Shown: one piece after another, positions 9,422 through 17,923 of the stretch
Numbering within the stretch: the first letter of the stretch is position 1
Layout: each line of letters opens with the position of its first letter
Assembly: GCA_016763285.1 (NCBI GenBank)
Contig: JAESUC010000139.1
Span: 1 to 44,712, forward strand
Direction: 5' to 3'
From: Pseudomonas sp.
Lineage (GTDB): Bacteria > Pseudomonadota > Gammaproteobacteria > Pseudomonadales > Pseudomonadaceae
Length of the DNA stretch: 44,712 nt
Translations under genes and position numbers: made by a program
Notes under the pieces: model-generated
Seen by the model: the letters and a program-made list of their open reading frames with translations, nothing else
Database searches by the model: none
Told to the model about the DNA's origin: nothing

Positions 9422-10066
9422 ATGGTCGTAAACCCCCTGACGCCCCGCATCAAGAATCTCGACAGCTATCTGGCTCATTGTCACCTGCGCACCTACAACG
9501 CCCGCAATACCATCATTCATGCGGGAGATCACTCCGACAGCCTGTTCTATATCATCAAGGGCAGCGTCACCATCCTGATCGAGGATGAACAGGGTCGCGA
9601 GATGATCATCGCCTATCTCAATCAGGGGGATTTCTTTGGCGAAATGGGGTTGTTCGACGAGACGCAACCGCAGCAGGATCGCAGCGCCTGCGTCAGGGCG
9701 AAAACCGAATGCGAAGTAGCCGAAGTCAGCTATGCCAAATTCCGCGAGCTCAGCCAGCAGGACCCCGACCTGTTCTATGCCGTCGGCCGGCAGATGGCCG
9801 AACGGCTGCGCAATACCACCCGCAAGGTCGGTGACCTGGCGTTCCTCGACGTCACCGGCAGGGTCGCCCGCACACTGCTGGATCTGTGTCGCCAGCCTGA
9901 TGCCATGACGCATCCCGACGGGATGCAGATCAAGGTTACCCGGCAGGAGCTGGGCCGTATCGTCGGCTGTTCACGGGAAATGGTTGGCCGTGTTCTGAAA
10001 ACCCTCGAGGAACAGGGACTGATCAACGTGAAGGGCAAGACCATGGTTGTTTTCAACACCCGCTGA
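9422..10066 (+). CDS. vfr: cAMP-responsive regulator Vfr (CRP family)
   Basis: A 214-residue CRP-type transcription factor, the pseudomonad Vfr, which binds cAMP and controls virulence, motility and carbon-related genes. The cyclic-nucleotide-binding domain is residues about 10–125, with the phosphate-binding cassette FFGEMGLF followed by [11 protein letters not shown] long dimerisation helix (about 128–155) is followed by a winged HTH at about 170–205 with [22 protein letters not shown], the Vfr/CRP recognition region. The N terminus differs somewhat from P. aeruginosa Vfr as recalled, while the C-terminal half is nearly the same. The 166-bp divergent gap to the OsmC gene must carry its promoter; I see no confident -35/-10 pair. 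Confidence 0.96.
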   Translation: MVVNPLTPRIKNLDSYLAHCHLRTYNARNTIIHAGDHSDSLFYIIKGSVTILIEDEQGREMIIAYLNQGDFFGEMGLFDETQPQQDRSACVRAKTECEVAEVSYAKFRELSQQDPDLFYAVGRQMAERLRNTTRKVGDLAFLDVTGRVARTLLDLCRQPDAMTHPDGMQIKVTRQELGRIVGCSREMVGRVLKTLEEQGLINVKGKTMVVFNTR

Positions 10067-10130
10067 GGCACTGCAGCCCGCCAGGCGCTGATGTACAATC
10101 GCCGCACACACACTTCTTGGCGAGGCGATT

Positions 10131-11483
10131 ATGGGCCTGAATAACCAGTGGATGCAGCGCGACCTGTCCGTACTCTGGCATCCGTGCACCCAGATGAAAG
10201 ACCACGAGCACATGCCGGTGATTCCGATCCAGCGTGGCGAGGGTGTCTGGTTGCACGATTTTGAAGGCAACCGTTACCTGGATGCGGTCAGCTCCTGGTG
10301 GGTCAACATTTTCGGACACGCCAACCCCTACATCAATCAACGGGTAAAGGATCAGCTCGACAGCCTTGAGCACGTGATTCTGGCGGGCTTCAGCCATCAG
10401 CCAATCATCGAGCTGTCCGAACGGCTCGTCGCCATCACGCCTGCGCCCCTGACCCGCTGCTTCTATGCCGACAACGGCTCCTCCTGCATCGAAGTCGCGC
10501 TGAAGATGAGCTTCCACTACTGGCTCAATACCGGCAAACCCGAGAAGAAGCGCTTCATCACCCTGTCCAACAGTTATCACGGCGAAACGCTGGCGACCCT
10601 CTCGGTGGGTGACGTGGCCCTGTACAAGGAAACCTACGAGCCGCTGCTGATGGAGGTCATCACCGTACCGTCGCCGGACTGCCATGCGCGCGAGGAAGGC
10701 GTCAGTTGGGAAGAGCACAGCCGCATGATGTTCGAACACATGGAGCGCGCCCTGGAGGAGAACCACACGGAGGTCGCCGCGGTCATCGTCGAGCCCCTGA
10801 TCCAGTGCGCCGGCGGCATGCGCATGTACCATCCGGTGTACCTCAAGCTGCTGCGCGAAGCCTGCGACCGTTACAACGTGCATCTGATCCACGACGAAAT
10901 CGCCGTCGGCTTTGGCCGTACCGGCAGCCTGTTTGCCTGCGAACAGGCGGACATCAGTCCCGACTTCCTGTGTCTGTCCAAGGCCCTCACCGGCGGCTAT
11001 CTGCCCATGGCCGTATGCATGACCACCGACAAGATGTACGAGGCCTTCTACGACGACTATGTGACCATGCGCGCCTTCCTGCACTCGCACAGCTACACCG
11101 GCAACCCACTGGCCTGCGCCGCAGCGCTGGCCACCCTGGACCTGCTGGAGCGGGACAACGTGATCGAGGCCAACAAGGCACTGTCTGCCCATATGGCCCG
11201 AGCCACCGCCCATTTCGTCGACCACCCGCATGTGGCTGAAGTGCGCCAGACCGGCATGGTGCTGGCCATCGAGATGGTGCAGGACAAGGCCAACCGCACA
11301 CCCTACCCCTGGCAGGAGCGCCGCGGTATCCGGGTCTACGAACACGCACTGAAAAACGAAGCGCTGCTGCGGCCGCTGGGCAGCGTGGTGTATTTCATGC
11401 CGCCCTATGTGATCACGCCCGACCAGATCGACCATCTGGCCAGCGTCGCCTATGAAGGCATACAACTGGCGACCCGGGACTGA
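10131..11483 (+). CDS. bioA: Adenosylmethionine-8-amino-7-oxononanoate aminotransferase
   Basis: A 450-residue PLP enzyme of biotin synthesis that converts KAPA to DAPA using S-adenosylmethionine as amino donor. The BioA-type N terminus is LWHPCTQMKDH. D255 in HDEIAVGFGRTG contacts the PLP nitrogen and K284 in SKALTGG forms the Schiff base. Y149 in NSYHGET fits the cofactor site. The stop lies 3 bases before rsmE, so they form an operon, the same pair as PA0420–PA0419 in P. aeruginosa (recalled). Placement next to vfr differs from P. aeruginosa. Confidence 0.96.
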   Translation: MGLNNQWMQRDLSVLWHPCTQMKDHEHMPVIPIQRGEGVWLHDFEGNRYLDAVSSWWVNIFGHANPYINQRVKDQLDSLEHVILAGFSHQPIIELSERLVAITPAPLTRCFYADNGSSCIEVALKMSFHYWLNTGKPEKKRFITLSNSYHGETLATLSVGDVALYKETYEPLLMEVITVPSPDCHAREEGVSWEEHSRMMFEHMERALEENHTEVAAVIVEPLIQCAGGMRMYHPVYLKLLREACDRYNVHLIHDEIAVGFGRTGSLFACEQADISPDFLCLSKALTGGYLPMAVCMTTDKMYEAFYDDYVTMRAFLHSHSYTGNPLACAAALATLDLLERDNVIEANKALSAHMARATAHFVDHPHVAEVRQTGMVLAIEMVQDKANRTPYPWQERRGIRVYEHALKNEALLRPLGSVVYFMPPYVITPDQIDHLASVAYEGIQLATRD

Positions 11484-11486
11484 TTC

Positions 11487-12209
11487 ATGCGGGTATCACG
11501 CTTCTACCTCGATGCCCCGCTGCAAGCCGGCGAGCAACAGCTTGAAGGGGACCTGGCGCACTATATAGGGCGGGTCCTGCGGCTCGCTCCCGGTGCGCCG
11601 ATCCAGATCTTCAACGGCTCGGGCCAGGAATGGCCCGGCGAGATTGTCGAGGTCAGCAAGCGACTGGTCCGTGTCCGGCTGGATTCACCCCGAGCGGGAC
11701 TCGCCGAGTCGCCGCTGCGGGTCCATCTGGGCCAGGCGATGTCGCGGGGCGAACGCATGGACTGGGCGATTCAGAAAGCCGTGGAACTGGGTGCCTGCGA
11801 GATTACGCCCCTGTTCACGGAGCGCTGCGAGGTCAAGTTGCAGGGCGATCGTGCGGAAAAACGCCAGGCCCATTGGCAGCAGATTGCCGTCAGTGCCTGC
11901 GAGCAAAGCGGTCGCAGCGTGGTTCCGACCATCCACGCCCCCCTATCGCTGGATAGCTGGCTGGGTGACCTAGAGGCGGACCTCAAGCTGGTGCTGCATC
12001 ACCGTACCGAGCACAGCCTGGCGAGCCTGGCGCGCCCCGCCACTCTGGCCCTGCTGATCGGACCTGAGGGCGGTCTGAACAGCGACGAGATCGAGCGGGC
12101 GCAGACCGCTGGGTTCAAGCCCGCCTGTTTCGGCCCGCGGGTCATGCGCACCGAGACGGCGCCCGTTGCCGCGTTGGCGGTGGCGCAATATCTATGGGGC
12201 GATTTCTGA
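11487..12209 (+). CDS. rsmE: 16S rRNA (uracil-1498-N3)-methyltransferase
   Basis: A 240-residue SPOUT methyltransferase that methylates U1498 of 16S rRNA. It has an N-terminal PUA-like domain (about 1–70) and a C-terminal trefoil-knot domain with GPEGGLNSDEIE and FGPRVMRTETAPVAAL, the SAM-binding knot signature. It begins 3 bases after bioA. It is convergent with the GGDEF-EAL gene 16 bases away. Confidence 0.96.
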   Translation: MRVSRFYLDAPLQAGEQQLEGDLAHYIGRVLRLAPGAPIQIFNGSGQEWPGEIVEVSKRLVRVRLDSPRAGLAESPLRVHLGQAMSRGERMDWAIQKAVELGACEITPLFTERCEVKLQGDRAEKRQAHWQQIAVSACEQSGRSVVPTIHAPLSLDSWLGDLEADLKLVLHHRTEHSLASLARPATLALLIGPEGGLNSDEIERAQTAGFKPACFGPRVMRTETAPVAALAVAQYLWGDF

Positions 12210-12225
12210 AATCCCACCCCGAGCG

Positions 12226-14436
12226 CTAGGCACCGATTTCGGGCCTGCCCACGTCGGGCGTCAGCAAGCGCTGCATGTCTGCTGCAGTCATCGGGCGGGC
12301 CAACCTGAAGCCCTGACCGAAACGGCAGTTTTCCGCCAATAGAAAGTCCACCTGATCCTGACTTTCGATCCCTTCGGCCACCACGTCCAGCCCGAGATTC
12401 GCGCTCAGATTGATGATTGCCCGGCAGATCGCCTGCTGGCTGTGGCTGTGATGCGCCTCGGCCAGAAAGCTGCGGTCCAGCTTGATGATATGGATAGGAA
12501 AGCGATTGAGATAACCCAGCGAGCAGAACCCGGTCCCGAAATCATCCAGGGCTATGCGCACGCCCATCGCGGCCAGCTCGCGCAGGCTGGCCACGCTGTG
12601 ACCTTCGGCTTCCACCAGCAGACTTTCGGTTATCTCCAGCACCAGCGAGCTGGCCGGCAAGGTCGTCAACCGCAGAATGTCGCGCACCCGCTGGCTGAAG
12701 TCCGTTTCGCGCAGCTGCAGACCGGACAGGTTGACCGAGCAACGCAAATGCGGCGCACCATGCTGCTGCCAGAACGCAGCCTGACGGCAGGCGTGTTCGA
12801 GCACCCAGTAGCCGACCGGAATGATTTCACCCGACTCCTCAAGTACCGGAATAAAGCTGACCGGCGATACCGGCTCGCCTTCATGCTGCCAGCGCAACAG
12901 CGCCTCCACCGCCACCGGTGCACTGCCCGACGGCGCATGCAGGTCGAACACCGGTTGATAGTGCATGCTGAACTCATTGCGCTGCAGCGCCTGAAGCACA
13001 TCGGTTTCCAGGCGCAAGCGGTCGCGCACCTCATCCTGCATGCTCTGGTCAAACAGCTGGAAGCGCGCCTTGCCGGCGTCCTTGGCCCGGTACAACGCCA
13101 GATCCGCCGCCTGCAGCGCCTGCTCCGGGGTGTGTCTGGCGTCCAGCACGGTAATACCGATGCTGGCGTTGACCACCAGATAGCGATCGCCAAAACGCAG
13201 CGGCTCACGCAGCGCAGTCAGCACCTTGCGCGCCACATCCTCGGCGTCGGCGGGGGTGGCCAGATCATCCAGCAACATGACGAACTCATCGCCACCAAAC
13301 CGGGCCAGATAGTCTCCGGCGCGGCCGCAGGCCTGCAGACGCTTGGCCACGTGCTTGAGCACCTGGTCTCCGGCGGCGTGGCCAAGGCTGTCGTTGATCA
13401 GCTTGAAACGATCCAGATCGATGAACAGCAGCGCTGCCGACCGCGCCCCGGGCCGGCTCTGGCGCAACAGCAGGTCGGCCAGATATTCATTGAGCCGTCT
13501 GCGGTTGAGCAGGCCAGTCAATTGGTCGTGCTTGGCCGCATGCTCGAGCAGATCCTGGCTGCGCCGGCGCCGGCTGATATCGGTCTGTGAACCCGCCAGA
13601 CGCCGTCGACCCTGCAGGTCGGTCTCGACCACGCCGCGCACCAGCACCCAGAGGAAGTCGCCACTCGCCTGGCGAATGCGGTACTCGTGATACAGCGAGG
13701 CGGTCTCCCCGCGCAGGTGACGCCTGAGCGCGCTCTGCAGACCCTCCACATCGTCCGGGTGCACCAGTTCCAGCCAGCCGGCGGCCGTGGCACCCACGTC
13801 CGCCGGGGTAAATCCGAGCATGCCCGCCCACCAGTCGGACACATACAGCCTGTCGCTTTCCAGCGCCCATTCCCAGATCCCGTCATTGGCGCCGCGCAAC
13901 GCGTGGGCAAAGCGGCTTTCGCTGGCAACCAGCGCGCTGTTGGAGGCGCCAACGTAGGCTTCAGCGGCGAGAGTGATATCAAAGAAAACGATTTTCAACA
14001 GGCTCTGGAACGCCGCAAGGGCCTCATTGCCCGAGCCTTCGGCGTGCATGCCTTCAAGCATGTGATCGAGAAAAAGACGGTAGCTGCCCAGATACCACTT
14101 CAGCCCCACATTCAACCGCTCGTGGACCTGACCGATGCGCGCGCGATTATGCAGATAGGCCGTGTCTATGCGGGCTTCCAGCAACTCACGGTAATATTGC
14201 CGCTGCGTACCCTGCAAACGCTTGACCACCGTTGCATCGGCCAGAATGGCAGATGGCTCGGCGAACTGGTCCAGGTGCTCGTAGAGCGCAGCCACGCAGG
14301 CCGAGATCAGCTCCTCGGAACCCTCGCGCCACTGGTTGAGGCGCTGGACGTCCTGGTCGCTCCACTGAATGAATGCCAGGCGCTCATCCAGCTCTGCGGC
14401 ATCCATATCGAGCGGTGAAAATTCTTCTGCCTGCAT
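12226..14436 (-). CDS. Globin-PAS-GGDEF-EAL c-di-GMP enzyme, copy 1
   Basis: A 736-residue cytoplasmic signalling protein. Domains in order: a protoglobin-type sensor (about 15–165) with candidate proximal haem ligand H105 in IGQVHERL and the WYLGSYRLFL helix; a PAS domain with PAC tail (about 180–290); GGDEF (about 300–455) with intact GGDEF at 381–385 and inhibitory RxxD at 372–375; EAL (about 480–725) with EAL at 511–513, EITES, DDFGTG at 631–636, and VAEGIE. Both enzyme domains keep their catalytic residues, so it could make and degrade c-di-GMP under O2/haem control. The start at 14436 has GGGAG 8 bases upstream; an in-frame ATG at 14451 is a weaker alternative. It is a paralogue of the gene at 17924. 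Confidence 0.92.
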   Translation of the reverse strand: MQAEEFSPLDMDAAELDERLAFIQWSDQDVQRLNQWREGSEELISACVAALYEHLDQFAEPSAILADATVVKRLQGTQRQYYRELLEARIDTAYLHNRARIGQVHERLNVGLKWYLGSYRLFLDHMLEGMHAEGSGNEALAAFQSLLKIVFFDITLAAEAYVGASNSALVASESRFAHALRGANDGIWEWALESDRLYVSDWWAGMLGFTPADVGATAAGWLELVHPDDVEGLQSALRRHLRGETASLYHEYRIRQASGDFLWVLVRGVVETDLQGRRRLAGSQTDISRRRRSQDLLEHAAKHDQLTGLLNRRRLNEYLADLLLRQSRPGARSAALLFIDLDRFKLINDSLGHAAGDQVLKHVAKRLQACGRAGDYLARFGGDEFVMLLDDLATPADAEDVARKVLTALREPLRFGDRYLVVNASIGITVLDARHTPEQALQAADLALYRAKDAGKARFQLFDQSMQDEVRDRLRLETDVLQALQRNEFSMHYQPVFDLHAPSGSAPVAVEALLRWQHEGEPVSPVSFIPVLEESGEIIPVGYWVLEHACRQAAFWQQHGAPHLRCSVNLSGLQLRETDFSQRVRDILRLTTLPASSLVLEITESLLVEAEGHSVASLRELAAMGVRIALDDFGTGFCSLGYLNRFPIHIIKLDRSFLAEAHHSHSQQAICRAIINLSANLGLDVVAEGIESQDQVDFLLAENCRFGQGFRLARPMTAADMQRLLTPDVGRPEIGA

Positions 14437-14594
14437 GGCGACTGCTCCCATGTCTCTGCAAGTAAAACGGGTCCTGTGACAAGGGTTGGCCAGGGGTGCA
14501 GGACGCCATTTTTGACTATCATCCTATCAGGATAGCGATGCGCCACTATTGACCCAGCTCAACGCTGCGTGACTCTCACCCTTTGCCTGACCGG

Positions 14595-14620
14595 GAAGCG
14601 GCTGCTATAAACAGCGCTTC
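14595..14620 (+). other. Hairpin upstream of the ATP-grasp-like gene
   Basis: GAAGCG (14595–14600) pairs with CGCTTC (14615–14620), with CTG/CAG pairing inside, leaving the loop around CTATAAA. It lies 25 bases before the ATG at 14646. The TATAAA in the loop could also be a -10 element, making this an operator-like palindrome. Function is not known. Confidence 0.3.
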
Positions 14621-14645
14621 ATTCCTCGGTACAGGCAGGCAGATC

Positions 14646-15935
14646 ATGGGCAACGACCAGAACAGTCAGATCCAGAAGCTCAACAGCGAGTGCTTCTGCA
14701 TCAGCCTGGATCAGCAGGCATTGCGCACTGCGCTGGCCAGTCAGACCTCGACTCCCGATCTGTTTGAAATGCTTCAGGTCAGGTGCCCTACGGTGTTCGC
14801 CGCCAGACCTGTTTTTGTCTCACCCAGGCACATGGACCGCATGCGGGAGCTGATAGCCGCCATAGAGACCGTTGTCGCCATGCCGAGCTATCAGGCGCAC
14901 GTGCTCGGTCAGGCCCCCGCGGCCGCACAGAAGAACACCGCTGCCCGCAGCGTTTTCATGGGATATGACTTTCACGTGACGGCAGAGGGATTCGGGCTGA
15001 TCGAGATCAATACCAATGCTGGCGGCGCCATGCTCAATGCACTGATGGCCCGCGCCCAGCATGCCTGCTGCCCTGCGGTAGCAGGTCTGGTTCCCCCGCC
15101 GGCCATGGCTGAACATTTCGAGGCCGCCATCATTGCCATGTTTCGGGAGGAATGGGCGGTCACCGGACACGATCGGCCGCTGCGCAGCATTGCTATCGTC
15201 GATAGCGATCCCGATGAGCAATACCTGTATCCGGAATTCGTCATGTTCCAGCGGCTCTTCAATGCGCACGATATCCAGACAGTCATTGCTGACCCGAGCG
15301 AACTCGAGCTCCGCGAGGGTCGGCTCTGGCATGGTGATCTGGCAATCGACCTGGTGTACAACCGTCTTACCGATTTTCTGCTGGAGTCACCCGCCAACGC
15401 TCACCTGCGTCAGGCCCATCAGACCGAGGCCAGCGTTGTGACTCCTCACCCACAGGCGTACGCCCTGTATGCCGACAAACGCAACCTGGTTCTATTGAGC
15501 AGTGAGGAACATTTGGAACGGCTGGGCGTATCCGCGCAAACACGCGCCATACTGCTCGCCGGCATACCCCAGACCCGGATGGTGCGGCGCGAACAGGCCG
15601 ATCAACTTTGGGCGCAACGCAAGCAGTTATTCTTCAAACCCGCGGCCGGATACGGCAGTCGCGCAGCCTACCGGGGCGATAAGCTGACGCGACGGGTATG
15701 GGAGGAGATTCTTGCCGGGGATTACGTGGCCCAGGCATTGGTAGCCCCCGGCCAGCGGGCGCTATCTGATGGAGAGACACCCGAAATCCTCAAGTTCGAC
15801 CTCCGAAATTATGTCTACGCGGGCCAGGTGCAGTGGGTGGCTGCCCGCCTCTACCAGGGGCAGACCACCAACTTCCGCACCGCCGGCGGCGGCTTTGCCC
15901 CGGTCTATCCGGGGCCATTGGATGGCGACCGGTAG
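14646..15935 (+). CDS. Uncharacterised ATP-grasp-like protein
   Basis: A 429-residue protein with no clear named family. A segment near residues 120–135 (GLIEINTNAGGAML) resembles the C-terminal Mg-binding strand of ATP-grasp ligases. A later segment near 320–365 (FFKPAAGYGSRAAYRG, then DYVAQALVAPG) resembles the nucleotide-binding part. Having the motifs in this order suggests a circularly permuted ATP-grasp fold, as in some peptide or glutathionylspermidine-type ligases; this is inference. No signal peptide or membrane helix is seen. The frame opens upstream at a TTG (14583), but ATG 14646 is preferred although its SD is weak. It lies between two signalling genes and is convergent with the chemoreceptor gene. 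Confidence 0.6.
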   Translation: MGNDQNSQIQKLNSECFCISLDQQALRTALASQTSTPDLFEMLQVRCPTVFAARPVFVSPRHMDRMRELIAAIETVVAMPSYQAHVLGQAPAAAQKNTAARSVFMGYDFHVTAEGFGLIEINTNAGGAMLNALMARAQHACCPAVAGLVPPPAMAEHFEAAIIAMFREEWAVTGHDRPLRSIAIVDSDPDEQYLYPEFVMFQRLFNAHDIQTVIADPSELELREGRLWHGDLAIDLVYNRLTDFLLESPANAHLRQAHQTEASVVTPHPQAYALYADKRNLVLLSSEEHLERLGVSAQTRAILLAGIPQTRMVRREQADQLWAQRKQLFFKPAAGYGSRAAYRGDKLTRRVWEEILAGDYVAQALVAPGQRALSDGETPEILKFDLRNYVYAGQVQWVAARLYQGQTTNFRTAGGGFAPVYPGPLDGDR

Positions 15936-15992
15936 GCCTGAGCGCCCAACTCCGGGACTGCTCAACGGTATCAATATCCCTGGTGCGTCCCT

Positions 15993-17585
15993 CTAACTCT
16001 TCACCGTGCGTGACGACCAGAAGTCGTTTGCCAGCAATTCAAGGTTCTGGGCCAGACCCGCCATGCCCTCTGCGTTCGCCTGGCTCTGCAAGGCCGCTGC
16101 CGCATTCTCGTTGGTCACACTGCGAATACGGACCAGCGAGCTCATGATGGCTTCGCTGACCGCGCTCTGCTCTTCCACCGCTGTCGCGATCTGGGCGCTG
16201 CTGCCGGATATAGCCGTGACCTTTCGCTTGATCTCATTGAGCGCATCCGCAGCCTCCCGGGCCTTGTCGACGCTCGCTGCGACCTGCTGCAAGCCCGCCT
16301 GCATGGCATTCACTGCTTCGCGCGCATCTTCCTGAAAACCCTTTATCAGACCACCAATGGACGCGGTCGACTGCTGCGTCCGGCCGGCAAGGCCGCGCAC
16401 CTCATCGGCGACCACGGCAAACCCGCGCCCCTGCTCACCCGCTCGAGCCGCCTCGATCGCCGCATTCAGCGCCAGCAGGTTGGTTTGCTCGGCAATGCCG
16501 TTGATGACGTCGGTCACCATGCCTATTTCCTGGCTTCTCTCGGCAAGACTGGCCATAACGGTACTCACCTCCTTGATCTTTGCCTCCAGCGCCTGGGTGA
16601 TATCCCTGGAGGCCGCCACCACGGATTGGCCGTCCAATACCTCGGCATCGGCATCGTTGGCGGACTGGGCCGAGGCATGGGCATTGCGCGTAACCTCCTG
16701 GACACTTGCGGCCATTTCCTCGACCGCCGTGGCCACCTGGTCGGTTTCCTGTTGTTGCCGTTGATTGCCCTGGCTTGCCGCGCTCACAGCTGCAGCCAGT
16801 TCGCGGGACTCGCGTTGCAGTTTTGCCGCCGCATCGGCCATGCGGCCCACCAGCGCTGCCGCCTCGGCTTTCTGCATCTCCAGGGCAAAACGAATGGTTC
16901 CGATCTCGTTGCGCGATCCGGTATACAGATATTGACCCAGTGGGTTGTCGCCCACTTCCCTGGCTCTGGCCGCAAGCTGCCCGAGCGGACGCAGAAACCC
17001 GAAGATGGCAAGCTGCACACCTGCCCACAGCAGGGCAAGCACGAGGGCCAGGCTGACGGGGTCCATACCCGTGGTGCTCACCGCCACTGCCCCGGCGAGC
17101 AGGAATATCATCAGCGTGGCCAGACACAACGTGGTAGCCAGACTGAGCGCCGGCAAGCGCAGGGCCAGGGGCGTCCGATCTTGCAGCAAACTGGCGTAAC
17201 ACCCTTCGGCCGCGGCGACCTGCCGCGCATTCGGCTTGGTTCTAACCGACTGGAACTCGATGATCTCGCCGTTGCGCTTGACCGGCGACACATAGGCATT
17301 GACCCAGTAGAAGTCGCCGTTCTTGCAGCGATTCTTGACCAGTCCCATCCAGCTCTTTCCGGCCCGGATGGTTGCCCACATCTGCTCGAAGGCGAGCGGG
17401 GGCATGTGTGGATGCCTGATCAGGTTGTGGTTCTTCCCGAGCATTTCCTCCTGGGTGTAACCACTGATGCGCTCAAACGCCGGGTTGGCATAGGTGATGG
17501 CGCCCTTGAGGTTGGTGGTCGTGAGCAGATTGTCACCTGTACTCAGTGTCACTTCACGGCTGGTGATGGGAAGATTGATCTTCAT
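15993..17585 (-). CDS. Aer-type PAS methyl-accepting chemotaxis protein
   Basis: A 530-residue energy/redox-taxis transducer. Residues about 15–125 form a PAS domain of the Aer type ([21 protein letters not shown], then [13 protein letters not shown]), which in Aer binds FAD. Two close hydrophobic segments (about 145–200) form a membrane hairpin without a periplasmic domain. A HAMP-like stretch and the cytoplasmic signalling domain follow, with the hairpin tip [32 protein letters not shown]. No CheR-binding pentapeptide is visible at the C terminus. The start at 17585 has GAGGAG 7 bases upstream. Transcription should pass through the structured leader at 17735–17813. Confidence 0.9.
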   Translation of the reverse strand: MKINLPITSREVTLSTGDNLLTTTNLKGAITYANPAFERISGYTQEEMLGKNHNLIRHPHMPPLAFEQMWATIRAGKSWMGLVKNRCKNGDFYWVNAYVSPVKRNGEIIEFQSVRTKPNARQVAAAEGCYASLLQDRTPLALRLPALSLATTLCLATLMIFLLAGAVAVSTTGMDPVSLALVLALLWAGVQLAIFGFLRPLGQLAARAREVGDNPLGQYLYTGSRNEIGTIRFALEMQKAEAAALVGRMADAAAKLQRESRELAAAVSAASQGNQRQQQETDQVATAVEEMAASVQEVTRNAHASAQSANDADAEVLDGQSVVAASRDITQALEAKIKEVSTVMASLAERSQEIGMVTDVINGIAEQTNLLALNAAIEAARAGEQGRGFAVVADEVRGLAGRTQQSTASIGGLIKGFQEDAREAVNAMQAGLQQVAASVDKAREAADALNEIKRKVTAISGSSAQIATAVEEQSAVSEAIMSSLVRIRSVTNENAAAALQSQANAEGMAGLAQNLELLANDFWSSRTVKS

Positions 17586-17734
17586 TGCTGACTCCTCGCC
17601 AGCCAATGGCTGGTCTGTGTGACATTTCCACGGGCAGAGCGTGACCACCTGGTACCGGTGAAACGTTCCCTGTTCCCCTTTATTGGCTGCATTGCTTTCA
17701 ACCTGTTTGTTGTCAGATCGCTAAAACCGGGCAC

Positions 17735-17779
17735 AAAAAAAGGCGCGGGACGGCCAGCCGAAGCTCCCATCGCGCGCCC
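17735..17779 (-). terminator. Intrinsic terminator ending leader RNA copy 1
   Basis: GGCGCG (17778–17773, minus strand) pairs with CGCGCC (17747–17742), with an AGC-TTCG-GCT tip inside, followed by seven Ts (17741–17735). It lies about 150 bases before the chemoreceptor start, so it would attenuate that gene unless read through. The remaining gap, 17586–17734, shows no further clear structure. Confidence 0.75.
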
Positions 17780-17813
17780 TGTCTTTTGGGCCCCTACGTC
17801 CCAACCGGCAAAG
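17735..17813 (-). ncRNA. Structured leader RNA, copy 1 (upstream of the PAS chemoreceptor gene)
   Basis: Read on the minus strand: CTTTGCCGG (17813–17805), a hairpin of 5 bp (TTGGG/CCCAA, 17804–17786) with a 9-base loop, AAGACAGGG (17785–17777), then a GC-rich terminator hairpin and seven Ts. The same arrangement with the same flanking words occurs at 20217–20297 before another signalling gene. There the 5-bp helix is TCAGG/CCTGA, so two base pairs have changed on both strands, which is covariation. After the T-run both copies continue GTGCCCG. An AT-rich tatatata tract at about 17826–17835 is a plausible -10. I do not recognise the class; it lacks the conserved words of the c-di-GMP-I riboswitch. 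Confidence 0.7.
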
Positions 17814-17923
17814 CAGATCTCATTGATATATATACATATCCTATACACAGACTGAATTTTGCACAACCAAAAGCAATACACTTTTCGCTCGCCTCGAGCA
17901 GTCGGAGGCAGACAGTCTCGCTC

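Noticed and set aside
10053..11465. Long open frame antisense to bioA
   Set aside because: A shadow of the GC-rich codon pattern; no SD, low-complexity His/Val/Gly-rich translation, and bioA is unambiguous.
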